From Oscillospiraceae bacterium (GTDB taxonomy: Bacteria > Bacillota > Clostridia > Oscillospirales > Ruminococcaceae), in the NCBI GenBank assembly GCA_902798675.1, contig CADBXQ010000003.1, positions 1 to 15,965 of the forward strand: a DNA stretch of 15,965 nucleotides, in the 5' to 3' direction. A program made the translations under genes and the position numbers. The notes under the pieces are model-generated. The model worked only from the letters and a program-made list of their open reading frames with translations, ran no database searches and was not told the origin of the DNA. Positions 1 through 7,754 of this stretch are shown here, piece by piece (the stretch's first letter is position 1; each line of letters opens with the position of its first letter).

Positions 1-507
1 ATTTTAGATTTGATGAACAGAAAATATAACATAGAGCAATATTTAAAAACAGTTGAGTATGCAAAAAAGAAAATTCCCAATATATCATTAACTTCTGACA
101 TAATTGTTGGATTTCCGGGCGAAACATATTCGGATTTTAAAAAGACCTTAAATTTGATAAAGAGTGTTAAATATTCGTCTTTATTTATGTTTATCTTTTC
201 TCCAAGAAAAGGCACGGCTGCCTGCTCAATGCGTGATCCGGTTGCTTCTGAGGAAAAGGTTAGGTGGCTTAGGGAGCTGATAGATTGTCAAAATGAAATC
301 AGCGAAGAGGTTCACAAGAGCTATGTTGGAAGGATCCAACGGGTTTTGTTTGATGGCGATTTTCGGGCAGATTGTGGCATGATAACCGGCAGGACAGACA
401 CTAATTTGGTTGTTAATTGTAAAGCAAACGGCGCAAAAATTGGGAATTTTGCGGATGTTAAAATAACTGGGTCTTCTCGAATGGCTTTGGTTGGCGAATT
501 GATTTGA
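1..507 (+). CDS. miaB: tRNA-2-methylthio-N6-dimethylallyladenosine synthase MiaB, C-terminal part (5' end outside window)
   Basis: This is the last 168 codons of MiaB, a radical-SAM methylthiotransferase that adds a 2-methylthio group to i6A at position 37 of tRNAs reading UNN codons. The frame is open to the first base, so the TTG and ATG at 10-15 are internal codons, not starts. Visible family signatures are LDLMNRKY near the edge, the radical-SAM core stretch DIIVGFPGET, the segment FIFSPRKGTAA, and a C-terminal TRAM-like domain ending in GELI. The N-terminal MTTase domain and the CxxxCxxC cluster-binding loop must lie upstream, because the family is usually about 440 residues. The next gene starts 16 bases after the stop, and its ribosome binding site touches the stop codon. 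miaA lies further down the same cluster and makes the i6A substrate. Some MTTase relatives (MtaB, RimO) are similar; the sequence and the mutSL neighbourhood favour MiaB. Confidence 0.93.
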   Translation: MLDLMNRKYNIEQYLKTVEYAKKKIPNISLTSDIIVGFPGETYSDFKKTLNLIKSVKYSSLFMFIFSPRKGTAACSMRDPVASEEKVRWLRELIDCQNEISEEVHKSYVGRIQRVLFDGDFRADCGMITGRTDTNLVVNCKANGAKIGNFADVKITGSSRMALVGELI

Positions 508-523
508 AAGGAGTTAAGCTGTT

Positions 524-937
524 ATGGATATTATCGAACTGGCCAAAAATTTTGGAAAAGAGATTCAAAAAACCGATGAATATTTGAATTTGGTTGAAGC
601 TAAAAAAAATAATGATAATGATCAGGAGCTTTCAAATTTGATTGGAGAATATAATTTGCTAAAGTTTGATATTGGGCGTCTGCTTGCGGACTATCAAGAC
701 AAACAGGAAAAAATAGATCAAAAAAATGCGGAATTGAAAGAAATATATGATAAAATAATGAAAAATTCGAATATGATTGCTTTTAATGAGGCAAGCGATA
801 AAGTCAACAATATGATGAATAAAATAAACAAGATTTTGGTTGCGGCTGTTAATGGCGAAGATTTAACTTTTGATTTTGAAATTAATGAATCAAAATGCGA
901 TGGCGGAGGATGTGAAAACTGTTTTGGCTGTCAGTGA
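524..937 (+). CDS. YlbF/YmcA (RicA/RicF) family protein with C-terminal cysteine cluster
   Basis: A 137-residue, mostly helical and highly charged protein of the YlbF/YmcA family (Com_YlbF). In Bacillus subtilis, family members YmcA and YlbF join YaaT in the Y (RicAFT) complex, which acts with RNase Y on mRNA processing and affects competence, sporulation and biofilm formation. That complex is reported to carry [4Fe-4S] clusters. Here the body (about residues 1-110) is rich in Lys, Glu and Asn with coiled-coil-like helices. The tail carries Cys125, Cys130, Cys133 and Cys136 (C-x4-C-x2-C-x2-C) amid glycines, a plausible metal or Fe-S ligand set. Position between miaB and mutS matches ymcA in B. 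subtilis, where cotE intervenes; no cotE is seen here. The start is ATG 524, ten bases after the strong site AAAGGAG at 507-513. Assignment to YmcA rather than YlbF rests on position only. Confidence 0.85.
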   Translation: MDIIELAKNFGKEIQKTDEYLNLVEAKKNNDNDQELSNLIGEYNLLKFDIGRLLADYQDKQEKIDQKNAELKEIYDKIMKNSNMIAFNEASDKVNNMMNKINKILVAAVNGEDLTFDFEINESKCDGGGCENCFGCQ

Positions 938-983
938 ATGATTTTTTAATTTTGTCTATAATTTAGGAGTGTGTTTGAAATAA

Positions 984-3596
984 ATGCTTGAATCACTAGA
1001 TATTAAAAAATTGTCTCCGATGATGAGGCAATATGTTGAAATAAAAAATGCTCATACAAATCATCTTTTGTTTTTCAGGCTTGGCGATTTTTACGAACTT
1101 TTTTTTGATGATGCTATTTTGGCGTCAAAAGAGCTTGAAATAACTTTAACCGGCAAGGAATGCGGGTTAGCCGAGCGCGCGCCGATGTGTGGAATCCCAT
1201 ATCACAGCGTGGATATGTATATAAAAAAATTGATAAATAAGGGCTTTAAGATTGCGATATGCGAGCAGACAGACAAGATGGATTCGCAAACCAAGCTTGT
1301 TAAACGCGATGTTGTTCGGATAATAACGCCCGGGACGATATTTGAGTCGGATATGCTTGAAGAAGGAGTCAACAACTACATATGCTCGATATTTTTGTCT
1401 GGAACCAGTTTTGGGATCTGTTTTGCGGATGTTTCAACAGGGGTTGTCCACATAACGCATATTGATTCGAGCAACGTCTCTTTGGACATAATTAACGAAT
1501 TAGGGCGGTTTAACCCAAGCGAAATTTTATATAATGACGAAATTTCCGAGCTTGACGACGTTGGAATATATTTAACAAAGCAGCTTAAATGCATTGGGGA
1601 GCTGGTTAAATCGGGCGCATATGATCATGATATTTGCGCAAATCTGATTCGCCAGCAGTTTGATAAAATTCCGAGCGATGTGATAAATTCTGGATTATGC
1701 GTTAAATCTTTGGGGGCTTTGATTGCGTATTTAAAAGAAACTCAAAAAAGTGGCGTTAAAAGGTTAATAGATCTAATATATTATAATGAACACCAATATA
1801 TGGGACTGGATTCGTATGCGCGGAGGAATTTAGAGCTGACAAAAACGATAATGACGGGGCAAAAGCAGAGAAGCTTGCTTTGGATTTTGGATAAAACCAA
1901 AACGGCCATGGGCAAGAGGCTGATTCGAAAGCTTGTTGAGCAGCCGCTTATCAATCCTGTTCAAATAACAAGGAGGCATGACGCTGTTGAGGCTTTGATG
2001 GAAAACGCGATGCTGCGAGATGATATTGTCGAAATTTTATCAAAAATATATGATTTAGAGCGTTTAATGACAAAAGTTATATATGGATCAATAAATCCTA
2101 GGGAACTTAAGGCTTTATCTCAAGCTATTGGAGAATTTCCAAATATAAAGAATAAACTTGAATTGTTTCCGGATTTTTTGCTACAAAACATAAATAAAAG
2201 AATTGTTGATATGAAAAATGTATATGAACTTTTGGAGTCTGCGCTTGTTGATGAGCCGCCTGTTAATTTGAAAGACGGCGGGGTTGTTCGCGAAGGATTT
2301 CACAGTGAATTGGATGAAATCAGAAATATTCGAGAAAATGCGAAGGAAATGTTATTATCCATTGAAGCGCGCGAGAGGGAGAAAACCGGAATCAGCAAAT
2401 TAAGAATCAACTATAACAGAGTCTTTGGGTATTATATTGAAATAACCAAGTCTTTTTTAGACAAAGTTCCAAAATATTATATTCGAAAGCAAACTTTAAC
2501 TTCAAGCGAGCGTTTTATCACGCAGGAGCTCAAGGAATATGAAGAAAAAATTTTGATGTCTAGTGAACGCAGCATAAAAATCGAGCAGGAAATATTTGAG
2601 GAGTTGAAAAATGTTGTTGCAAAAAGGCTTGCACAAATTCAGGCAACAGCTAAAGCAATCGCCATATTGGACGTTTTGTGTTCTTTTGCAGCTGTTGCGC
2701 AGCTTAATCGATATACTAAGCCTCAGATTAGCGCTGGCTCTGAGCTGATCATAAAAAATGGGCGGCATCCCGTGGTTGAGGCAATTTTGGACATGCCGTT
2801 TGTTTCTAATGACACGACTCTTGACTGTGATAAAAACAAGATGATGATAATCACAGGGCCGAATATGGCCGGAAAATCGACATATATGCGCCAGGTTGCA
2901 ATTATAGTTTTGATGGCGCAGATGGGAAGCTTTGTTCCTGCGGAATTTGCAAGAATTGGCGTTGTTGACCAAATATTCACAAGGATTGGGGCGTCGGACG
3001 ATTTAACTGCGGGGCAGTCGACTTTTATGGTTGAAATGAGCGAAGTCGCGCAGATCCTCAAAAACGCAACCAGCAAAAGTTTGGTTGTTTTAGATGAAAT
3101 TGGGCGGGGAACTTCAACATTTGACGGCATGAGCATTGCTAAAGCAGTTGCTGAACACATAATAAACCAAAAAAAACTTGGCTGCAAGACTCTTTTTGCA
3201 ACCCACTATCACGAATTGACCTCCCTTGAAAACGAGCTTTGTGGCGTTTTAAATTATAATATAGCGGTTAAAAAGCGCGGGGACAACATAACTTTTTTGC
3301 GAAAAATTGTTCGAGGCGGGGTTGATGACAGCTATGGCATAGCGGTTGCGAAACTTGCAGGAATTCCACAAAGTGTGATTCAAAGGGCGAATCTCATCTT
3401 AAAGCAACTGGAAGATGGAAGCGGGAAAAATTTTGTTGAAAATGACGGCGCAAAACCTGATGAACCTGAGCAGATGACATTATTAAATGACAATGAAGCT
3501 AAAGTATTAGACATATTGAAAAATATATCACTTGACACATTAACACCCATAGAAGCCATGAATATATTATATGATGCTAGAAAACATCTAAATTAA
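984..3596 (+). CDS. mutS: DNA mismatch repair protein MutS
   Basis: An 870-residue MutS, the mismatch-recognition ATPase of methyl-independent mismatch repair, of normal family length. The N-terminal mismatch-binding domain carries the Phe-x-Glu motif at F36-Y37-E38 within GDFYELF. The connector, lever and clamp domains follow. The C-terminal ABC-type ATPase has Walker A GPNMAGKST at 625-633, Walker B ending D704-E705, and the signature stretch GRGTSTFDG just after it. Near the C-terminus, Q830-M-T-L-L834 resembles the beta-clamp binding motif found in this region of MutS proteins, followed by the short helical tail that supports dimer or tetramer contacts. ATG 984 is preceded by AGGAG at 965-969, a rather long spacing; no better in-frame start is visible. 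mutL starts 16 bases downstream, with its ribosome binding site overlapping the mutS stop. No frameshift or missing motif is seen. Confidence 0.98.
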   Translation: MLESLDIKKLSPMMRQYVEIKNAHTNHLLFFRLGDFYELFFDDAILASKELEITLTGKECGLAERAPMCGIPYHSVDMYIKKLINKGFKIAICEQTDKMDSQTKLVKRDVVRIITPGTIFESDMLEEGVNNYICSIFLSGTSFGICFADVSTGVVHITHIDSSNVSLDIINELGRFNPSEILYNDEISELDDVGIYLTKQLKCIGELVKSGAYDHDICANLIRQQFDKIPSDVINSGLCVKSLGALIAYLKETQKSGVKRLIDLIYYNEHQYMGLDSYARRNLELTKTIMTGQKQRSLLWILDKTKTAMGKRLIRKLVEQPLINPVQITRRHDAVEALMENAMLRDDIVEILSKIYDLERLMTKVIYGSINPRELKALSQAIGEFPNIKNKLELFPDFLLQNINKRIVDMKNVYELLESALVDEPPVNLKDGGVVREGFHSELDEIRNIRENAKEMLLSIEAREREKTGISKLRINYNRVFGYYIEITKSFLDKVPKYYIRKQTLTSSERFITQELKEYEEKILMSSERSIKIEQEIFEELKNVVAKRLAQIQATAKAIAILDVLCSFAAVAQLNRYTKPQISAGSELIIKNGRHPVVEAILDMPFVSNDTTLDCDKNKMMIITGPNMAGKSTYMRQVAIIVLMAQMGSFVPAEFARIGVVDQIFTRIGASDDLTAGQSTFMVEMSEVAQILKNATSKSLVVLDEIGRGTSTFDGMSIAKAVAEHIINQKKLGCKTLFATHYHELTSLENELCGVLNYNIAVKKRGDNITFLRKIVRGGVDDSYGIAVAKLAGIPQSVIQRANLILKQLEDGSGKNFVENDGAKPDEPEQMTLLNDNEAKVLDILKNISLDTLTPIEAMNILYDARKHLN

Positions 3597-3612
3597 AGGA
3601 GAAATTTTAATT

Positions 3613-5550
3613 GTGGGAAGAATTCATCGCCTAGACAAAAATATATATGAGCTAATAGCGGCGGGCGAAGTTGTTGAGCGGCCGGCTTCTGTTGTTAAAG
3701 AGCTTGTTGAAAATTCAATAGATGCAAAATCCACGTCTATATTTGTTAATATTAGAAATGGCGGAAAAAAGTTGATTAGAGTTGTAGATAATGGAATGGG
3801 GATGGACGAAAGCGATTGCAGATTGGCTTTTTTGCGACATTGCACAAGCAAGGTTGAAACTGTGGTTGATTTGGAAAACATCAAAACGCTTGGCTTTCGA
3901 GGGGAGGCGTTGGCGTCGATTTGCGCGGTTTCTCGGGTTGAAGTTTTGACAAAGGCGCGTCAAAATCAGTTTGGGACGAGATATTTGATTGAAGCGGGGG
4001 AGGAAAAAGGCCTTGAGAGGGTCAGCTGTTTGGATGGCGCGATGTTTTCAATTGAGCAGCTTTTTTACAACGTTCCCGCAAGGCTGAAATTTTTAAAAAA
4101 GGACTCAACCGAGGCGAATCTCATAGGGGATATTCTGGAAAAATTGGCCATCAGCAACCCTCAAATATCCTTTGAATTTAAACGGGATGGAAAAAAGATT
4201 TTTCAAACGTCTGGAAATGGGTCGATTGGTGATGTCATTTATAATATTTTTGGAAGAGACATATATAAAACACTTATTCCGGTTAAATATGACGATGGCG
4301 ATATAAAAATCAAGGGATTTGTCAGCAATCCGCGGCATTGTCGCCACAACAGAAGTTTGCAGCTTAGTTTTGTTAATGGGAGGTATGTTAAGGCTGGGAC
4401 GTGTGTTTCGGGGGTTGAAGAGGCGTTTAAAGGTTTTGCTATGGTTGGAAAATTTCCGGCTTTTGTCTTATTTTTAGATATTCCTTCGAAAAATTTAGAC
4501 ATAAATGTTCATCCCGCTAAGGTTGAGATTAGATTTTCAAACGAATTAGAAATTTTACGGGCGGTATATTCTGCGGCAAAGGCTGCGATATCTGAAAACA
4601 ATAAGCTGCCCGAGGCTAAAATTTTAGACTTGAAACGGAGCTATTTTGCGGATAATGGAGGATTTAAGCCAAGTCAGCTAAAAATAAAGGCCAAAACTGA
4701 GGCGAAAAATGAAACCAAAAAGGTTAATGTTTTTTCGGATAAGCTTTTTTCTCAAGCCAAGCCATATAAAATTGACAAAGTCGAAAATTTTTCAGAGTAT
4801 AAATTTTTATCCAGTGCCAATATTTATAAAAATAAGGATAAAAATCAAACTGAATATAAAAAAAATGATGCCATAAATAATTTTTCGAACGAAGAAGACT
4901 GCAAAACCGAGAAGGAAAATAGTACTAATAGTAATTTTAAAAACCAATCTGATGTTTTTTCAGAAGACAGTCAAAATTATTTGAAGGTTGTTGGAGAAAT
5001 ATTTAAAACCTATATTTTAGCTGAAGTTGGAGATAATTTTGTGATTATAGACAAACACGCAGCGCATGAGAGAATACTATATGAAAAAATCAAAAAAGAG
5101 TCGAATAATTTAGAAAGACAGATTTTAATTGTTCCCAAGAAAGTTATTTTGAGCTCAAACGAAGATCATGAATTGGTTGTTGACAATAGCGAACTATTTC
5201 TAAAATTTGGATTTGGAGTTGAAGATTTTGGAGGGCATGCCGTTTTGATTCGAGAAATTCCAGCTGTTTTAGACGCTAAAAATTTTGTTGAAATTTTCTA
5301 TGAGATGGTTTATAATTTAAAGACAAGGATAAATGATTTGACGCCAGAAACTTTGGACAATATGTATCACACAATGGCTTGTCGGGCTGCGATAAAGGCT
5401 AATGATCAAAACAGCACCAACGAGCTTGAGGCTTTGGCAAATCGAGTGTATTTTGACGAAAATATTCGAACTTGTCCCCATGGAAGGCCGGCTATATTGA
5501 CTTTTAAAAAGGAAAGGTTTGACAGAGAGTTTGGGAGGATTCAAAGATAA
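3613..5550 (+). CDS. mutL: DNA mismatch repair endonuclease MutL
   Basis: A 645-residue MutL that couples MutS mismatch recognition to strand nicking. The N-terminal GHKL ATPase shows ELVENSIDA (30-38), DNGMG (59-63) and GFRGEAL (94-100). A low-complexity linker rich in Lys, Asn and Ser spans about residues 335-455. The C-terminal domain has the endonuclease motif D480-K-H-A-A-H-E486 with E491 (a DQHA(x)2E(x)4E variant with Lys for Gln), the zinc-site elements A589-C590-R591 and C621-P-H-G-R-P626, and the terminal FGRIQR. Q503-ILIVP508 aligns with the beta-clamp motif QEMIVP of B. subtilis MutL. This marks a nicking-competent MutL, as expected in bacteria without MutH and Dam. The start is GTG 3613, 11 bases after AAAGGAG (3595-3601), giving the usual MGRIHRLD N-terminus. 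Its 3' end overlaps the start of miaA. Confidence 0.98.
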   Translation: MGRIHRLDKNIYELIAAGEVVERPASVVKELVENSIDAKSTSIFVNIRNGGKKLIRVVDNGMGMDESDCRLAFLRHCTSKVETVVDLENIKTLGFRGEALASICAVSRVEVLTKARQNQFGTRYLIEAGEEKGLERVSCLDGAMFSIEQLFYNVPARLKFLKKDSTEANLIGDILEKLAISNPQISFEFKRDGKKIFQTSGNGSIGDVIYNIFGRDIYKTLIPVKYDDGDIKIKGFVSNPRHCRHNRSLQLSFVNGRYVKAGTCVSGVEEAFKGFAMVGKFPAFVLFLDIPSKNLDINVHPAKVEIRFSNELEILRAVYSAAKAAISENNKLPEAKILDLKRSYFADNGGFKPSQLKIKAKTEAKNETKKVNVFSDKLFSQAKPYKIDKVENFSEYKFLSSANIYKNKDKNQTEYKKNDAINNFSNEEDCKTEKENSTNSNFKNQSDVFSEDSQNYLKVVGEIFKTYILAEVGDNFVIIDKHAAHERILYEKIKKESNNLERQILIVPKKVILSSNEDHELVVDNSELFLKFGFGVEDFGGHAVLIREIPAVLDAKNFVEIFYEMVYNLKTRINDLTPETLDNMYHTMACRAAIKANDQNSTNELEALANRVYFDENIRTCPHGRPAILTFKKERFDREFGRIQR

Positions 5551-6490
5551 AATAAAAATATGCGCCATAGTTGGGCCGACTGCCTGCGGAAAGAGCGATT
5601 TGGCGATTTGGCTTGCGAGGCGAATTGATGCTGAGATAGTTTCAGCGGACTCAATGCAAATATATAAAGGAATGGATATTGGGACAGCAAAGCCAACCCT
5701 GGCCGACCGAAATCTAGTCACACACCACATGATTGATTTTTTGGATCCAAAGCAGGCTTTTTCTGTTGCGGAATATGTTCGGGCGGCAAACTCTGCGATT
5801 GAAGGCGTTGTTTTGAGGAATAAGTGCCCGATTTTGGTTGGAGGGACGGGTTTATATATTGATTCTTTGCTGGATGGAATTGAGTTTTGCGAGCAAAAGA
5901 CGGATCCCGAAGTCCGGAAAAAGCTTTTTGATGATTTGGAAAAATTTGGAGCCCAGCATATGTTTAATCGGCTCAAGGCGATTGATTTTGAATATGCCCA
6001 GAATATACATCCCAACAATACTAAGCGCGTCATCAGAGGCTTGGAGATTTGTCTTTTAACGGGTTTAAATGTTAGCGAAAATATGCGACTTAGTCGAAAA
6101 AAAAAGACGCATTTTGATTCTTTGAGAATAGGTTTGACTTTTTCAGACAGAAAAAAGCTGTATAAAAAAATTGATGACAGGGTTGATTATATGATTGAGC
6201 GAGGTTTAATTCAAGAGGCTAGAAAATTTTTTGATCAAAGAGAGCTTTTTTCGACTTCTGCTCAGGCGATCGGCTATAAAGAATTTTGGGACTGCTTTTT
6301 GGGGAAGCAAAGTCTAGATGAGGCGATTTCGAAAATAAAACAAAACACTCGAAAATATGCGAAACGTCAATTAACCTGGTTTCGGAAAGATCGGAGGATA
6401 AATTGGATTTATTGCGACGATATGTGTGAAGAGGAAAAAAAGAATAAAGTCATGGAAATTGTCAAGCGCCATTTTGAAATAAAATTGTGA
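5531..6490 (+). CDS. miaA: tRNA dimethylallyltransferase MiaA
   Basis: MiaA transfers a dimethylallyl group from DMAPP to N6 of A37 in tRNAs reading UNN codons, giving i6A, the substrate of MiaB upstream. With the TTG 5531 start the protein has 319 residues, close to family size. The P-loop is G15-PTACGK-S22, followed by the substrate-binding motif D40-SMQIYKGMDIGTAKP. Further family signatures are VGGTGLYIDSLL, RVIRGLEI and QAIGYKEF, and the C-terminal KRQLTWFRKD. The start is uncertain: TTG 5531 sits 13 bases after GGAAAGG (5511-5517), whereas the upstream TTG 5519 has almost no spacing to that site. A GGGAGG at 5533-5538 has no standard start codon at a good distance. Either way the gene overlaps the end of mutL, implying translational coupling. 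The 3' end is followed by a 31-base gap to the HlyD-like gene. Confidence 0.96.
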   Translation: MGGFKDKIKICAIVGPTACGKSDLAIWLARRIDAEIVSADSMQIYKGMDIGTAKPTLADRNLVTHHMIDFLDPKQAFSVAEYVRAANSAIEGVVLRNKCPILVGGTGLYIDSLLDGIEFCEQKTDPEVRKKLFDDLEKFGAQHMFNRLKAIDFEYAQNIHPNNTKRVIRGLEICLLTGLNVSENMRLSRKKKTHFDSLRIGLTFSDRKKLYKKIDDRVDYMIERGLIQEARKFFDQRELFSTSAQAIGYKEFWDCFLGKQSLDEAISKIKQNTRKYAKRQLTWFRKDRRINWIYCDDMCEEEKKNKVMEIVKRHFEIKL

Positions 6491-6521
6491 GCCTTTAAAA
6501 AATTCAGATTGTGTTGGTGAT

Positions 6522-7754
6522 ATGAATTTGAAATCGTTTATCTTAAAATCTTTGTTTTTTGCCTTTATTGCTTGCTTTGCTTGTGCTATGGCATATCAAA
6601 TATACGCAAGCTTGAAGTTTGATTATGATGTGACTGTTGTTAAAAGTGATGTTATGGAAAAAAAAGCAGAGGGAGTTGGCGTCGTTTTCAAGGATGAATT
6701 TTTGCTGGATGACAGTGGATATGTTGGCATGGCTAAGAATAATTTTTCGAGCGGTTCACGTGTTGCGGCAAATTCTGAAGTTGCGAAGCTATATAAATCC
6801 TATGATGATATATCAAAATTCAAAAAATTAGAGTTTTTGGAAAATGAATTGAATTTTTTAAAGGAAGCGCAAAATCCGGGAGCTTTGCAGGATATGGACA
6901 TCAAAAGCATAAATAAACAGATGCAAGCTCAGTACTATGGTTTGGAGAGGGATCTGAAAAATGGGAATCTGGAAAGAGTTGTTGATTTTAAAGAAAAAAT
7001 GACAACTCTTTTCAACAAGCGCCAGATAATAACCGGTCAGGTTGAAAATTTTAATGATGCGATTGAAAAAATTGTCCATGAAACCGAAAGACTCAGGCGA
7101 ACGATTTCATCCCAGCCCAAGTCCATTCAAACTCCGGTTTCAGGCTATTTTGTTGATGGCGTTGATGGATATGAAAGTGAATGCGCTATAAAATTTTTGA
7201 ATGATTTTGATTTTGAAAGAATAGAAAAAACATATCAAGACTCTGTTGAAAATTCATTGCAAGACAAAATTGGAAAGATCATAACCAATCCAACTTTGTT
7301 TTTAAAGGTTGTTTTGCCGACAAGGTTGGTTGCGGACGCTAAGGTTGGCTCAAGCTGCTGGATAAAGTTCGAAAAAACAGGCGAGGATATTTCGGCGAAT
7401 TTGAGCGAGTTAAATATTAATTGGAATGGCGAAAAAAGTTTAGCTACTTTTAAAATAAATGTTATGACAGAAAAATTATCGAAAATTAGGGCCAGCAAAG
7501 TCGAGGTTATTTTCAACACATATCGCGGCATAAAAATCCCTAAAACGGCCGTTAAAACCAATTCTGAGGGCGAGATGGGGGTGTATGCTTTAAACCATAT
7601 GCTTATGAAATTTAAGAGGATAGATGTTTTATTTGAAGATGAAAACAGCGTGATTTGTTCTGATAATTATGTTAATGATGCAGCATATTTAAGAGCATAT
7701 GATAAAATTATAACTCGAGGGAGAGATTTATATGATAACAAACCAGTTAGATGA
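6522..7754 (+). CDS. HlyD-like membrane-anchored adaptor protein of unknown role (division-cluster associated)
   Basis: A 410-residue protein with the layout of a HlyD/membrane-fusion protein. One N-terminal membrane segment (about 7-29) comes first. A first barrel-sandwich half follows (about 37-92, with DDSGYVG and an SRVAANSEVAKLY stretch), then a long helical coiled-coil hairpin (about 95-197). The second half-motif begins T204-PVSGYFVDGVDGYE218, and beta-barrel-like C-terminal sequence contains IKIPKTAV. These are features of the Clostridia proteins usually labelled HlyD family efflux adaptor. No ABC transporter, RND pump or outer-membrane partner lies nearby, so an export role is not supported here. 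Its position directly before yggS-sepF-divIVA, with a 23-base overlap into yggS, suggests coupling to envelope or division functions; that is inference. The ATG 6522 has only a weak ribosome site (GGTGAT). The most C-terminal region may extend the fold but I cannot assign it. Confidence 0.8.
   Translation: MNLKSFILKSLFFAFIACFACAMAYQIYASLKFDYDVTVVKSDVMEKKAEGVGVVFKDEFLLDDSGYVGMAKNNFSSGSRVAANSEVAKLYKSYDDISKFKKLEFLENELNFLKEAQNPGALQDMDIKSINKQMQAQYYGLERDLKNGNLERVVDFKEKMTTLFNKRQIITGQVENFNDAIEKIVHETERLRRTISSQPKSIQTPVSGYFVDGVDGYESECAIKFLNDFDFERIEKTYQDSVENSLQDKIGKIITNPTLFLKVVLPTRLVADAKVGSSCWIKFEKTGEDISANLSELNINWNGEKSLATFKINVMTEKLSKIRASKVEVIFNTYRGIKIPKTAVKTNSEGEMGVYALNHMLMKFKRIDVLFEDENSVICSDNYVNDAAYLRAYDKIITRGRDLYDNKPVR

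Noticed and set aside
957..962. TATAAT before mutS as a possible -10 box
   Set aside because: No -35-like hexamer sits at a suitable distance upstream, and the sequence is simply AT-rich.
2502..3187. Two long minus-strand frames (about 155 codons each) inside mutS
   Set aside because: They lie wholly within a conserved mutS ATPase region and carry no recognisable domain; they are antisense shadows.
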